From Alphaproteobacteria bacterium (GTDB lineage Bacteria > Pseudomonadota > Alphaproteobacteria > Sphingomonadales > Sphingomonadaceae), in NCBI GenBank assembly GCA_028293025.1, contig JAQGLF010000042.1, forward strand, positions 1-32,832: a DNA stretch of 32,832 nt, read 5' to 3'. The notes beneath the pieces are model-generated. The model saw nothing but the letters and a program-made list of their open reading frames with translations. It did no database searches and was not told the DNA's origin. Positions 11,671-19,923 of this stretch are shown here, in pieces (position 1 is the first letter of the stretch; each line of letters opens with the position of its first letter). The translations under genes were made by a program, and so were the position numbers.

Positions 11671-11736
11671 GCGCAATTGCGCGCGGGAGGCAATCGCCGT
11701 CATCCCCGGCGCGCTACCCGTGCGCAAGGGGGCGGA

Positions 11737-12468
11737 TCAAGCCTTTCGCGCGGCGAGCAGGAACTCGACATTGCCTTCGGGACCGGTGATCGGGCTTTGC
11801 ACCACGCCCTCGACCGTCCAGCCGCGCGAGGCGATCCAGGCGGCGGCAGCTTCGCAGACGCGGGCGTGGACGGTCGGATCGCGGACGACGCCGCCTTTGC
11901 CGATCTCGCTTCGCCCGGCCTCGAATTGCGGCTTGATCAGGGCGACGAGGCGGCCGCCGGGCCTGGCGAAATCCAGCGCCTTGTCGAGCACCTTGGCGAG
12001 CGAGATGAAGCTCGCGTCGCAGACCAGGATGTCGACCGGTTCGGTGACGATCGCGTCGGTGAGATAACGCGCATTGGTCTGTTCGTGGACGATCACGCGC
12101 GGATCCTGGCGCAGCTTCCAGGCGAGCTGGTTGGTGCCGACGTCCACCGCGAACACTTTCGCGGCCCCCCGCTGGAGCAGGACATCGGTGAAGCCGCCGG
12201 TGGAGGAGCCGATGTCGAGCGCCACCGCCCCGGCGACGTCCCAGCCGAAATGATCGAGCGCATGAGCGAGCTTCACGCCGCCCCGCGACACGAAGGGATG
12301 CTCCCGCCCGCGCACCTCGAGCGCCGCGTCTCCGGCCAGCCCCTGCCCCGCTTTTTCGATCCTGCGCTCGCCCGAAAAGACCAGGCCGGCGAGGATCAAA
12401 GCCTGCGCCTTCGCCCGACTCTCCGCGAGCCCGCGATCGACGAGCAATTGATCGGCGCGCGCTTTCAT
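11737..12468 (-). CDS. tlyA: TlyA family RNA methyltransferase
   Basis: MKARADQLLVDRGLAESRAKAQALILAGLV (S4) ... ALDIGSSTGGFTDVLLQRGAAKVFAVDVGTNQL ... CDASFISL. Confidence 0.94.
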   Translation of the reverse strand: MKARADQLLVDRGLAESRAKAQALILAGLVFSGERRIEKAGQGLAGDAALEVRGREHPFVSRGGVKLAHALDHFGWDVAGAVALDIGSSTGGFTDVLLQRGAAKVFAVDVGTNQLAWKLRQDPRVIVHEQTNARYLTDAIVTEPVDILVCDASFISLAKVLDKALDFARPGGRLVALIKPQFEAGRSEIGKGGVVRDPTVHARVCEAAAAWIASRGWTVEGVVQSPITGPEGNVEFLLAARKA

Positions 12469-12911
12469 TCTGATGGAGGCGTCGCTTCGATCAGGGAAGA
12501 TCGGTTCACGCGAAGGCGCGAAGACGCGAAGCGGTGATCGTTCACGACACGCTTGAGACCTTCGCGGAAGGTTTCGCCGCCGAAGTTCATGAGCAGCCCC
12601 AAGGGCTGCCTGGCGAGGCGCAAATAGGTCTGGAGCTGGCGGCCATGGACCGGCGCGAGTCGATCGACCGATTTGATCTCGATGATCAATCGTCCTTCGA
12701 CGAGCAGATCTGCGCGGAAGCCCTCTCCAAGGACCATGCCGTCAAACTCTATGGGGATCGGCTTCTGCCGCTCAACGGCCAGTCCACGACGAACCAGGCT
12801 CGCCGCCATGACCGCTTCATAGACGGATTCGAGAAGGCCCGGTCCAAGCTCCTTGTGGAGCTTTAAACCGCAATCGATCGCAATGCTGGCAAGCTCCTCG
12901 ACATCCATCAT
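12465..12911 (-). CDS. GxxExxY family protein (PD-(D/E)XK nuclease-like)
   Basis: MMDVEELASIAIDCGLKLHKELGPGLLESVYEAVMAASLVRRGLAVERQKPIPIEFDG...FRADLLVEGRLIIEIKSVDRLAPVHGRQLQTYLRL...LLMNFG; GPGLLESVY is the family signature. Confidence 0.92.
   Translation of the reverse strand: MMDVEELASIAIDCGLKLHKELGPGLLESVYEAVMAASLVRRGLAVERQKPIPIEFDGMVLGEGFRADLLVEGRLIIEIKSVDRLAPVHGRQLQTYLRLARQPLGLLMNFGGETFREGLKRVVNDHRFASSRLRVNRSSLIEATPPSE
12503..12532. repeat. Inverted repeat of GxxExxY unit, tlyA-side copy
   Basis: ggttcACGCGAAG-GCGCGAAG-ACGCGAAGc; 21 bp perfect inverted match to 12920-12940. Confidence 0.9.
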
Positions 12912-12918
12912 CGCGGCC

Positions 12919-12940
12919 CCTTCGCGCCTTCGCGTGAACC
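12919..12940. repeat. Inverted repeat of GxxExxY unit, distal copy
   Basis: ccttcgcgccttcgcgtgaacc, reverse complement ggttcacgcgaaggcgcgaagg. Confidence 0.9.
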
Positions 12941-13003
12941 ATCTTAAGCGAGGACCCACGCAGCGCGCGAGGAAATTGGAGCCAGCAGATGCAGTTTCTG
13001 CAT

Positions 13004-13033
13004 TTGTCATTGTCTATCTTTGCAGTTGAGAAT
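13004..13033 (+). promoter_or_regulatory. Candidate promoter of the 26-aa micro-ORF
   Basis: TTGTCA, 18-nt spacer, GAGAAT; weak motif match only. Confidence 0.3.
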
Positions 13034-13099
13034 AGCTGCGGCCGCCCTAAATGAGCGTTGCGGAAGCGAAACGGCTCCCGCTGATGTGAAGGAAATGAA

Positions 13100-13180
13100 A
13101 TGCGTATGTTCGAGACAGCGGCGGCCGGCATGGTCGCGCTCGCCGCTCAGATGCTCGTCGTCGCGATCGTCCTGATGTAA
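13100..13180 (+). CDS. Putative 26-aa hydrophobic micro-protein
   Basis: ATG...TAA = MRMFETAAAGMVALAAQMLVVAIVLM; AAGGA 6 nt upstream of ATG; intrinsic terminator 27 nt downstream; absent from the supplied ORF track because of size. Confidence 0.6.
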   Translation: MRMFETAAAGMVALAAQMLVVAIVLM

Positions 13181-13207
13181 CGGCGTCGCCACGCGACGAA
13201 GCACTGC

Positions 13208-13234
13208 AAGCCGCCGGCCATCCCGGCGGCTTTT
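13208..13234 (+). terminator. Rho-independent terminator
   Basis: AAGCCGCCGG-CCATC-CCGGCGGCTTTTGCATTTT: 10-bp perfect stem, 5-nt loop, T-tract. Confidence 0.85.
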
Positions 13235-13249
13235 GCATTTTGGGCTTTC

Positions 13250-13336
13250 GTCATTGCGAGGGGAGCGTGCAATCCAGTGCTGATCCTGGATCAAATGCTC
13301 GCTGGATTGCCGCGTCGCTACGCTCCTCGCAATGAC
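13250..13336. repeat. Interspersed palindromic element (family GTCATTGCGAG), copy 2
   Basis: gtcattgcgaggggagcgtgcaatccag...ctggattgccgcgtcgctacgctcctcgcaatgac. Confidence 0.87.
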
Positions 13337-13357
13337 TGGAGTAGTCCGCTCCGTAGC

Positions 13358-15283
13358 TCAGGCCCGCGCCCCCTCCACGACCCCCGCGCTATTGTGCCGC
13401 AAGGCTTTCAGGACGGTTTCGACGATCCCGTCGGCGTCCAGGCCGGCATCCGCATATTGGCGCTCGGGCTTGTCCTGGTCCTGGAAATGGTCGGGCAGGC
13501 GCATGGTCCTGAGCTTGAGGCCGGCGTCGATCAGGCCGAGGTCGCTCGCCAAAGTGAGGACATGGGCGCCGAGGCCGCCGATCGAGGCTTCCTCGACCGT
13601 GACCGCGACTTCGTGGCTGGTGAGCAGGCGGCGGATCAAGGCCTCGTCGAGCGGCTTGGCGAAGCGGAGGTCGGCGACCGTCGTCGAAAGACCCCTCCCC
13701 TCCAGCGCCTCTGCGGCCTTCAGCGCTTCCTCGAGCCTGGTGCCGAGGGAGAGGATCGCCACCTTCTTGCCGTCGCGGACGATCCGGCCCTTGCCGATCT
13801 CGAGCCGCTCGGGCGTCGCGGGAAGCGGCACGCCGGTGCCGTTGCCGCGGGGGTAGCGGACCGCGATCGGGCCGCTGTCATGCAGCGCCATGGTGTGGAC
13901 CATGTGGACGAGCTCGGCCTCGTCGGCCGCCGCCATCAATGTGAAATTGGGCAGGGTGCCGAGATAGGCGAGGTCGAAGCTGCCGGCATGGGTGGCGCCG
14001 TCGGCGCCGACCAGCCCGGCCCGGTCCATGGCGAAGCGGACCGGCAAATTCTGGATGGCGACGTCGTGGACGACCTGGTCGTAGGCGCGCTGGAGGAAGG
14101 TCGAGTAAATGGCGCAGAACGGCCGGTAGCCCTGGGCGGCGAGACCGGCGGCGAAGGTCACGGCATGCTGCTCGGCGATGCCGACGTCGAACATCCGCTC
14201 GGGGAACAAGGCGCCGAACCGGTCGAGGCCGGTGCCGGACGGCATCGCCGCGGTGATCGCAACCACCTTCTCGTCGCGCTCCGCCTCCGCGACCAGCGCC
14301 TGCGCGAAGACGGCCGTGTAGCTCGGCGGCCCCGGCTCGCTCTTCGCCTGGACGCCGGAGACAACGTCGAACTTCTGGACGCCGTGATATTTGTCGGCCG
14401 CCGCCTCGGCCGGGCCATAGCCCTTGCCCTTCTTGGTAACGACATGGACCAGCATCGGCCCCTCGTCGGCATCGCGGACATTTTCGAGGATCTTGACCAG
14501 CCGCTCGACATTATGGCCGTCGACCGGGCCGACATAATAGAAGCCCAGCTCCTCGAACAGGGTGCCGCCGGTGGCGAGGCCGCGGCCGAACTCCTCCATC
14601 TTGCGGGCGAGGTTGTGGAGCCGGTTCGGCAGCTTGCGGGCGAAACGCTGGGCGAGGTGGCGCAGGGTCAGATATTTGGGCGAGGAGACCAGGCGGGCGA
14701 GATAATGGGAAAGGCCGCCGACGGGCGGCGCGATCGACATGTCGTTGTCGTTCAGAATCACGATCAGCCGGTTGCCGGCCGCTTCGGCATTGTTCATCGC
14801 CTCATAGGCCATGCCGGCCGACATGGCGCCGTCGCCGATCACCGCGATCGCCTTGCCCGGCGTGCCGGCAAGCTTGTTGGCGACGGCGAAGCCGAGCGCC
14901 GCCGAGATCGAGGTCGAGCTGTGGGCGGCGCCGAACGGGTCGTATTCGCTCTCCGCACGGCGGGTGAAGCCGGAAAGGCCGCCGCCCTGGCGCAGGGTGC
15001 GGATGCGGTCGCGCCGGCCGGTCAGGATCTTGTGCGGATAGGCCTGGTGGCCGACGTCCCAGATCAGCCGGTCCGCCGGCGTGTCGAAGACGTAGTGGAG
15101 CGCGACGGTGAGCTCGACGACGCCGAGCCCGGCGCCGAGATGGCCGCCGGTCGTCGACACGGCCGAGATCGTCTCGGCGCGGAGCTCGTCGGCGAGCTGG
15201 CGCAGCCGGCCGGGATCGAGCCGGCGCAGATCGGCGGGGGTCGAAACCTGGTCGAGGAGGGGCGTCTCGGGGCGGTCGGTCAT
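13358..15283 (-). CDS. dxs: 1-deoxy-D-xylulose-5-phosphate synthase
   Basis: 641 aa; [49 protein letters not shown]...; [17 protein letters not shown]. Confidence 0.97.
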   Translation of the reverse strand: MTDRPETPLLDQVSTPADLRRLDPGRLRQLADELRAETISAVSTTGGHLGAGLGVVELTVALHYVFDTPADRLIWDVGHQAYPHKILTGRRDRIRTLRQGGGLSGFTRRAESEYDPFGAAHSSTSISAALGFAVANKLAGTPGKAIAVIGDGAMSAGMAYEAMNNAEAAGNRLIVILNDNDMSIAPPVGGLSHYLARLVSSPKYLTLRHLAQRFARKLPNRLHNLARKMEEFGRGLATGGTLFEELGFYYVGPVDGHNVERLVKILENVRDADEGPMLVHVVTKKGKGYGPAEAAADKYHGVQKFDVVSGVQAKSEPGPPSYTAVFAQALVAEAERDEKVVAITAAMPSGTGLDRFGALFPERMFDVGIAEQHAVTFAAGLAAQGYRPFCAIYSTFLQRAYDQVVHDVAIQNLPVRFAMDRAGLVGADGATHAGSFDLAYLGTLPNFTLMAAADEAELVHMVHTMALHDSGPIAVRYPRGNGTGVPLPATPERLEIGKGRIVRDGKKVAILSLGTRLEEALKAAEALEGRGLSTTVADLRFAKPLDEALIRRLLTSHEVAVTVEEASIGGLGAHVLTLASDLGLIDAGLKLRTMRLPDHFQDQDKPERQYADAGLDADGIVETVLKALRHNSAGVVEGARA

Positions 15284-15389
15284 CGGGGCTGATATGATCC
15301 TTGTCGGCCCCGCGAGCTAGTGAAAAGCGCCCATTTTGTCGAATGTTGATGCTGTGCAGGCGGGGTGCAGCACCGGCGCGCCGCGCCTT

Positions 15390-16040
15390 CTATCGCAGCC
15401 CGGCCCGCCGCAGCCATTTCGGAAGCACGATGCGGCGGAGAAGCACCAGCAGGACGGCGAGCGGCAGCATCACCGTTGCCAGTCGATCCGGCGGGATCAG
15501 CAGGACCGGCAGGAACAGCAGCGGCAAAGCGGCCGCGGCGGCAAAGCGGACCCATTTCTCGCTGCGGCTCACGCCCGGCAGCATCAGGCCCGGACGAAAG
15601 GCAGCATAGCCCCACATCAGGGTGTTGAGCAGGCCGCAGGCGAACATGGTCAGGCCGTAGAGGCTGAGGCGGGCCTCGCCGCCCGACTCCAGATAGACGG
15701 TGCGGATCATCGCCGGGATGAGCGCGATCAGGCACAGCATCGCCAGCGTCAGGATGGTCAGCGGCAGGTCGACCCTGCGCAGCCGCGCGAACAGATTGCG
15801 GTTGCTGATCCAGAAGATGCCGGCGATCACGAAGCTCAGGAAATAGACCAGGAGGCTGCGCCGGCCGGCGACGATCAGCTCGATCAGGCCGCCGCGGGTC
15901 GGCAGGCGGACGTCGAGCGCCGCCAAAGTGGTCGCGATCGCGAAGATGCCGTCCGACAGCATGATCAGCCGGTCGTAGGAATGGCGGCGGACATGCTCGT
16001 CCACCCCTTCGATCGTGGCGAGGGATTCGGGTTCGCTCAT
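15390..16040 (-). CDS. TMEM175/DUF1211 family integral membrane protein (putative K+ channel)
   Basis: RLIMLSDGIFAIATTLAALDVRLPTRGG...; FSDGIFAIA-like TMEM175 signature; start chosen at MSEPE. Confidence 0.82.
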   Translation of the reverse strand: MSEPESLATIEGVDEHVRRHSYDRLIMLSDGIFAIATTLAALDVRLPTRGGLIELIVAGRRSLLVYFLSFVIAGIFWISNRNLFARLRRVDLPLTILTLAMLCLIALIPAMIRTVYLESGGEARLSLYGLTMFACGLLNTLMWGYAAFRPGLMLPGVSRSEKWVRFAAAAALPLLFLPVLLIPPDRLATVMLPLAVLLVLLRRIVLPKWLRRAGLR

Positions 16041-16107
16041 CGGGAGGGTGCGGCGGTCATGGTGCGCCGTTATGCGCACGCCTGAAGGAGCCGGCTAGTA
16101 CAAAACC

Positions 16108-16220
16108 CGTCATCCCGGCGGAGGCCGGGATCCCAGTGGAGATACGCAGGAACGTATGTGCAGCATCTGCCCAACTTCCGCGGCAAATCTCCCTGGGATC
16201 CCGGCCTCCGCCGGGATGAA
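16108..16220. repeat. REPIN-like double hairpin (family GTCATCCCAGCG), copy 3
   Basis: cgtcatcccggcggaggccgggatcccagtggagat ... atctccctgggatcccggcctccgccgggatgaa; both arms fold atcccggc/gccgggat. Confidence 0.9.
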
Positions 16221-16250
16221 GGGTACTGCACGGCCTCTACCGGCAGACCC

Positions 16251-16733
16251 TCAATCCTTGCGGCAATCCTCGCAGGTGCCGCGGACCTCGATCACCGGGC
16301 GGTCGGGGGAGAAGCCGGCCTGTTTCGCCGCGTCGCGGACGCCGCCCGCCAGCTTGTCGTCGTCGAGATGGGTGGTCTGGCCACAATTGTCGCAGATCAG
16401 GAAGATGCAGTCGTGGAGGCAGGCCGGGTGATCGTTGGCGACATAGGCGTTGGCGCTTTCGACCCGCCGGGCGACGTTGGCGTTCACGAACAGGTCGAGG
16501 ATCCGGTAGACGCTGTTGGCGGCGACGCGGCGGCCCTGGTCCTTCGAGACCTTGTCGGCGATGTCGTAAGCGGAAGCGGGGCGGTCGAAGCTCGCCAGCG
16601 CCTCGAAGACGGCGGCGCGCATCTGCGTCCACTGCTCGCCCGAAGCCTCCATCGTCGTACGCGCCGCGCCGGCGAGCGAGCCGCCCTCCTCGCGATCGTG
16701 ATGATGCCGCGCGTGATGCTGGTGATCGGCCAT
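16251..16733 (-). CDS. zur: Fur family transcriptional regulator, Zur-like
   Basis: His-rich N-terminus; ASAYDIADKVSKDQGRRVAANSVYRILDLFVNANVARRVESANAYV...HPACLHDCIFLICDNCGQTTHLDDDKL; Cys pairs CDNC and CEDC. Confidence 0.82.
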   Translation of the reverse strand: MADHQHHARHHHDREEGGSLAGAARTTMEASGEQWTQMRAAVFEALASFDRPASAYDIADKVSKDQGRRVAANSVYRILDLFVNANVARRVESANAYVANDHPACLHDCIFLICDNCGQTTHLDDDKLAGGVRDAAKQAGFSPDRPVIEVRGTCEDCRKD

Positions 16734-16792
16734 GAAACGAATTTAGGCGTTCGACGGGGCTGCGGCAAGCGCCCGCCCCGGATGAATGCGCT

Positions 16793-17173
16793 TCAGGCGA
16801 CTGCGCGACGGTTCAAATCGTGGCCCAGAGCAAGGATGAGGACCCCGACGATCGTGTAGACGGTGCCGGCGCCGCCTTCGGGAAGGCTGAGCGAGCCCGC
16901 CATCACGCCGAGGCCGAGGCCGCCGACCGCCGCAGGCATCATGAAGCCGTGATGGACGATGCCGCGGCCAAGCGCGGCGATGCCGAGGCCGATGGCGAAG
17001 ACCAGGCCGGTCTCGTGGATCCGCGGATCGAGCAGCATGCCGCCGGCCGAGGCGAGCAGGGCGACGAAGATCGCGCTCGCCACGCAATGGACGAGGCACA
17101 GGCCGGAGAGGCCGATGGCCATCCGGTCGAACAGCCCCCTTTGCGCCGCATTGGCGAACATCTTTGCGCTCAT
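16793..17173 (-). CDS. MerC domain-containing membrane protein
   Basis: 126 aa; RMAIGLSGLCLVHCVASAIFVALLASAGGML matches the MerC SxLCLxHC helix. Confidence 0.8.
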   Translation of the reverse strand: MSAKMFANAAQRGLFDRMAIGLSGLCLVHCVASAIFVALLASAGGMLLDPRIHETGLVFAIGLGIAALGRGIVHHGFMMPAAVGGLGLGVMAGSLSLPEGGAGTVYTIVGVLILALGHDLNRRAVA

Positions 17174-17205
17174 TCCTTTCGCAGCCGCTCTATAATCGCC
17201 CGATA

Positions 17206-17223
17206 GTGAAGTTACAACATCAC
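17206..17223. promoter_or_regulatory. Candidate Zur box upstream of the merC-like gene
   Basis: gtgaagttacaacatcac, imperfect 18-bp palindrome (14/18); core atgttgtaactt resembles ATGTTATAACAT-type Zur sites. Confidence 0.45.
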
Positions 17224-17277
17224 ATATTTCGAAAAAGTTGCATTGAGAAGCGCCGTCCGGAACGATAGGCGCGGGCC

Positions 17278-18324
17278 ATGGCCACGAAAGCCGCCGCCCC
17301 GTCCGCGCCCGCCCGGCCGCGCCCCTTCGCTCTGTCCAACTGGCTGCTGCTGGTGGCGGCGATGGTGCTGGCGACGGTGGTGGTGGGCGGCATCACCCGT
17401 CTGACCGAATCCGGCCTGTCGATCGTCAAATGGGAGCCGGTCGCGGGTGCGCTGCCGCCGCTCGGCGATGCGCAATGGCAGGCCGAATTCGCCGCCTACA
17501 GGCAGAGCCCGCAATATCAGCTGGTCAATACCGGCATGACGCTGGCCGACTTCAAGACCATCTTCTTCTGGGAATATGTCCACCGGCTGCTCGGCCGGGT
17601 GATCGGCCTCGTCTTCTTCTTCCCGCTCGCCTGGTTCGCCTGGAAGCGGGCGATCCCGAAGGGCTATGGCTGGAAGCTGGTCGCGATCCTCGGGCTCGGC
17701 GGGCTGCAGGGGGCGATCGGCTGGTGGATGGTCGCCTCGGGACTGGTCGAGCGGCCGGAGGTCAGCCATATCCGCCTCGCCATCCACCTGCTGACCGCGC
17801 TGACCATCTTCTCGGCCTGTCTGTGGGTCGCGCTCGACCTGCGCGCCCTCGCCCGCGATCCCGCGGCACGGCCGGCACGAATGCCGACGGCGGGGATCTG
17901 GGCCCTGTCCCTGCTCGCGCTGCAGCTGATGTTCGGCGCCTATGTCGCCGGCCTCGACGCCGGTTTCGCCTACAATAGCTGGCCGAAAATGGGCGACGAA
18001 TGGTTCCCGAGCGACACGCAGATGATGCATCCCTGGGTGCGCAATTTCGTCGACAATCCGATCGTCGTGCAGTTCGTCCACCGCTGGCTGGCCTGGGGCG
18101 TGGCGGCCTTGGTGGCCTTGCTCGCCGCGACGGCATGGCGCCGCGGCCGCAGCCGCCACGCCGCCGCCTTGATCGTCGCCGTAGGCCTGCAGATCTCGCT
18201 CGGCATCTCGACCCTGCTCAGCGGCGTCGCCATCCCGATCGCCGCCGCGCATCAGGGGATGGCGGTGCTGCTGCTCGCCACAATTCTCGCCACCTCGCAT
18301 GTTTTGGGCGAGCGGCCGGCGTGA
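17278..18324 (+). CDS. ctaA: Heme A synthase (COX15/CtaA)
   Basis: GGITRLTESGLSIVKWEPVAGALPPLGDAQWQAEFAAYRQSPQYQ...FFWEYVHRLLGR. Confidence 0.96.
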   Translation: MATKAAAPSAPARPRPFALSNWLLLVAAMVLATVVVGGITRLTESGLSIVKWEPVAGALPPLGDAQWQAEFAAYRQSPQYQLVNTGMTLADFKTIFFWEYVHRLLGRVIGLVFFFPLAWFAWKRAIPKGYGWKLVAILGLGGLQGAIGWWMVASGLVERPEVSHIRLAIHLLTALTIFSACLWVALDLRALARDPAARPARMPTAGIWALSLLALQLMFGAYVAGLDAGFAYNSWPKMGDEWFPSDTQMMHPWVRNFVDNPIVVQFVHRWLAWGVAALVALLAATAWRRGRSRHAAALIVAVGLQISLGISTLLSGVAIPIAAAHQGMAVLLLATILATSHVLGERPA

Positions 18325-18662
18325 CGGACATCGTCACCGTCTACGCGACCTTCGCGGAGGAAGATGAGGCCGCCCGCATTGCCCGCACCCTAGTCGAGGA
18401 GCGGCTCGCCGCCTGCGCCAACATCCTCGGTCCCTGCCGCTCGATCTATCGCTGGAAAGGCAAGGTCGAGGATGCCGAGGAGGTCGCGGTGTTGTTCAAG
18501 ACGACGGCCGGCGGCGCCGAGGCCCTGATCGCCCGCCTCGCGGCGCTGCACAGCTACGACGTGCCGGCGGCGGTGGTGTGGCCGATCGCGGCGGCGCTCG
18601 AGGCCTATGCCGGCTGGGTCGCGGAATCGGTCGCGGGCGAAGTCGCCCTTCGGCGCGATTGA
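18321..18662 (+). CDS. cutA: Divalent cation tolerance protein CutA
   Basis: GTG start overlapping the ctaA stop; VTDIVTVYATFAEEDEAARIARTLVEERLAACANILGPCRSIYRWKGKVEDAEEVAVLFKTT. Confidence 0.93.
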   Translation: MTDIVTVYATFAEEDEAARIARTLVEERLAACANILGPCRSIYRWKGKVEDAEEVAVLFKTTAGGAEALIARLAALHSYDVPAAVVWPIAAALEAYAGWVAESVAGEVALRRD

Positions 18663-18779
18663 CGTCGACGAAATCGGCCATCGCCGGCGACTATGACGCT
18701 CGAAGGTATCATTTTACCTTCCGCAAAAGCCGCGCTTTTCCTTGACTTCGAGGGCCTCGGCTGCCATTTACCCGCCTCG

Positions 18780-18802
18780 GCGCCGCCCCTGTGAGGCGGC
18801 GC
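18780..18802 (+). promoter_or_regulatory. Leader hairpin upstream of rplM-rpsI
   Basis: GCGCCGCC-cctgtga-GGCGGCGC, 8-bp perfect stem, 44 nt before the rplM start. Confidence 0.5.
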
Positions 18803-18846
18803 ACTGCTTTTCAAAAGAGGTCGCATCCTCAAGGGAGATTCAGGCC

Positions 18847-19326
18847 ATGAAGGCGCTGATGAAGACCACCAAGTCGGCCAAGCCGCACGAGGTGGAGAAG
18901 AAATGGCATCTGATCGATGCCGAGGGGCTCGTGGTCGGGCGGCTCGCGTCGATCATCGCCAACATCCTGCGCGGCAAGCACAAGCCGAGCTACACGCCCC
19001 ATGTCGATTGCGGCGACCATGTCGTCGTCGTCAACGCCGGCAAGGTGCGTTTCACCGGCAAGAAGCTGCAGGACAAGGTCTACTGGCGCCACACCGGCTA
19101 TGTCGGCGGCATCAAGGGCGTCACCGCCGGCAAGGTGCTCGAGGGCAAGTTCCCCGAGCGCGTGCTGGAGAAAGCGGTCGAGCGGATGATCCCGCGGGGA
19201 CCGCTGGGCCGCGACCAGATGCGCGCCCTTCACCTCTATAACGGCACCGAGCATCCGCACGGCGGCCAGAGCCCCGAAATTCTCGATGTCGCGGGCATGA
19301 ACCGCAAGAACAAGGTGGGTGCCTGA
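18847..19326 (+). CDS. rplM: 50S ribosomal protein L13
   Basis: [64 protein letters not shown]... Confidence 0.97.
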   Translation: MKALMKTTKSAKPHEVEKKWHLIDAEGLVVGRLASIIANILRGKHKPSYTPHVDCGDHVVVVNAGKVRFTGKKLQDKVYWRHTGYVGGIKGVTAGKVLEGKFPERVLEKAVERMIPRGPLGRDQMRALHLYNGTEHPHGGQSPEILDVAGMNRKNKVGA

Positions 19327-19907
19327 TGTCCGACAATCGCCAGTCCCTTTCCGATCTCGCCGGGCTGACCGGCGCCGCTCCGGCTCCGGCTCCGGCCCCT
19401 GCCCCGGCCGCCGCGCCCGCCGAGGGCGAAGCCGGCGCGCCCGCGCCGGCCGAGGATCAGGGCGTCTCCACCCAGGGCTCGCAGATCCAGGCGGTGCTTC
19501 GCGAGCAGCAGCTCGACAAGCAGGGCCGGGCCTATGCGACCGGCCGCCGCAAGGACGCCGTCGCCCGCGTCTGGCTGAAGCCGGGCAGCGGCCAGATCGT
19601 CGTCAACGGCCGCGACCAGAACGTCTATTTCGCCCGGCCGACGCTGCGCCTGATCATCAACCAGGTGTTCGACATCACCGAGCGCCGCGGCCAGTATGAC
19701 GTGATCGCGACCGTCAAAGGCGGCGGCCTTTCGGGCCAGGCCGGCGCCGTGCGCCACGGCATCTCGACCGCCCTCACCCGCTACGAGCCGACTTTGCGCC
19801 CGGCGGTCAAGCAGGCCGGCTTCCTGACCCGCGACCCGCGCGTCGTCGAGCGCAAGAAGTACGGCCGCGCCAAGGCCCGCCGGTCCTTCCAGTTCTCGAA
19901 GAGGTAG
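19326..19907 (+). CDS. rpsI: 30S ribosomal protein S9 with Ala/Pro-rich N-terminal extension
   Basis: [33 protein letters not shown]...[28 protein letters not shown] overlaps the rplM TGA. Confidence 0.97.
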   Translation: MSDNRQSLSDLAGLTGAAPAPAPAPAPAAAPAEGEAGAPAPAEDQGVSTQGSQIQAVLREQQLDKQGRAYATGRRKDAVARVWLKPGSGQIVVNGRDQNVYFARPTLRLIINQVFDITERRGQYDVIATVKGGGLSGQAGAVRHGISTALTRYEPTLRPAVKQAGFLTRDPRVVERKKYGRAKARRSFQFSKR

Positions 19908-19923
19908 GGCTTACCCACGTCCC

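Noticed and set aside
12534-12866. 110-aa + strand ORF opposite GxxExxY
   Set aside because: Antisense to a recognisable family protein
12989-13003. atgcag-ttt-ctgcat hairpin before the micro-ORF promoter
   Set aside because: Short A/T-containing 6-bp stem, no T-tract; could be chance, so not called as a terminator
13277-15292. 671-aa + strand ORF opposite dxs
   Set aside because: Shadow ORF of dxs
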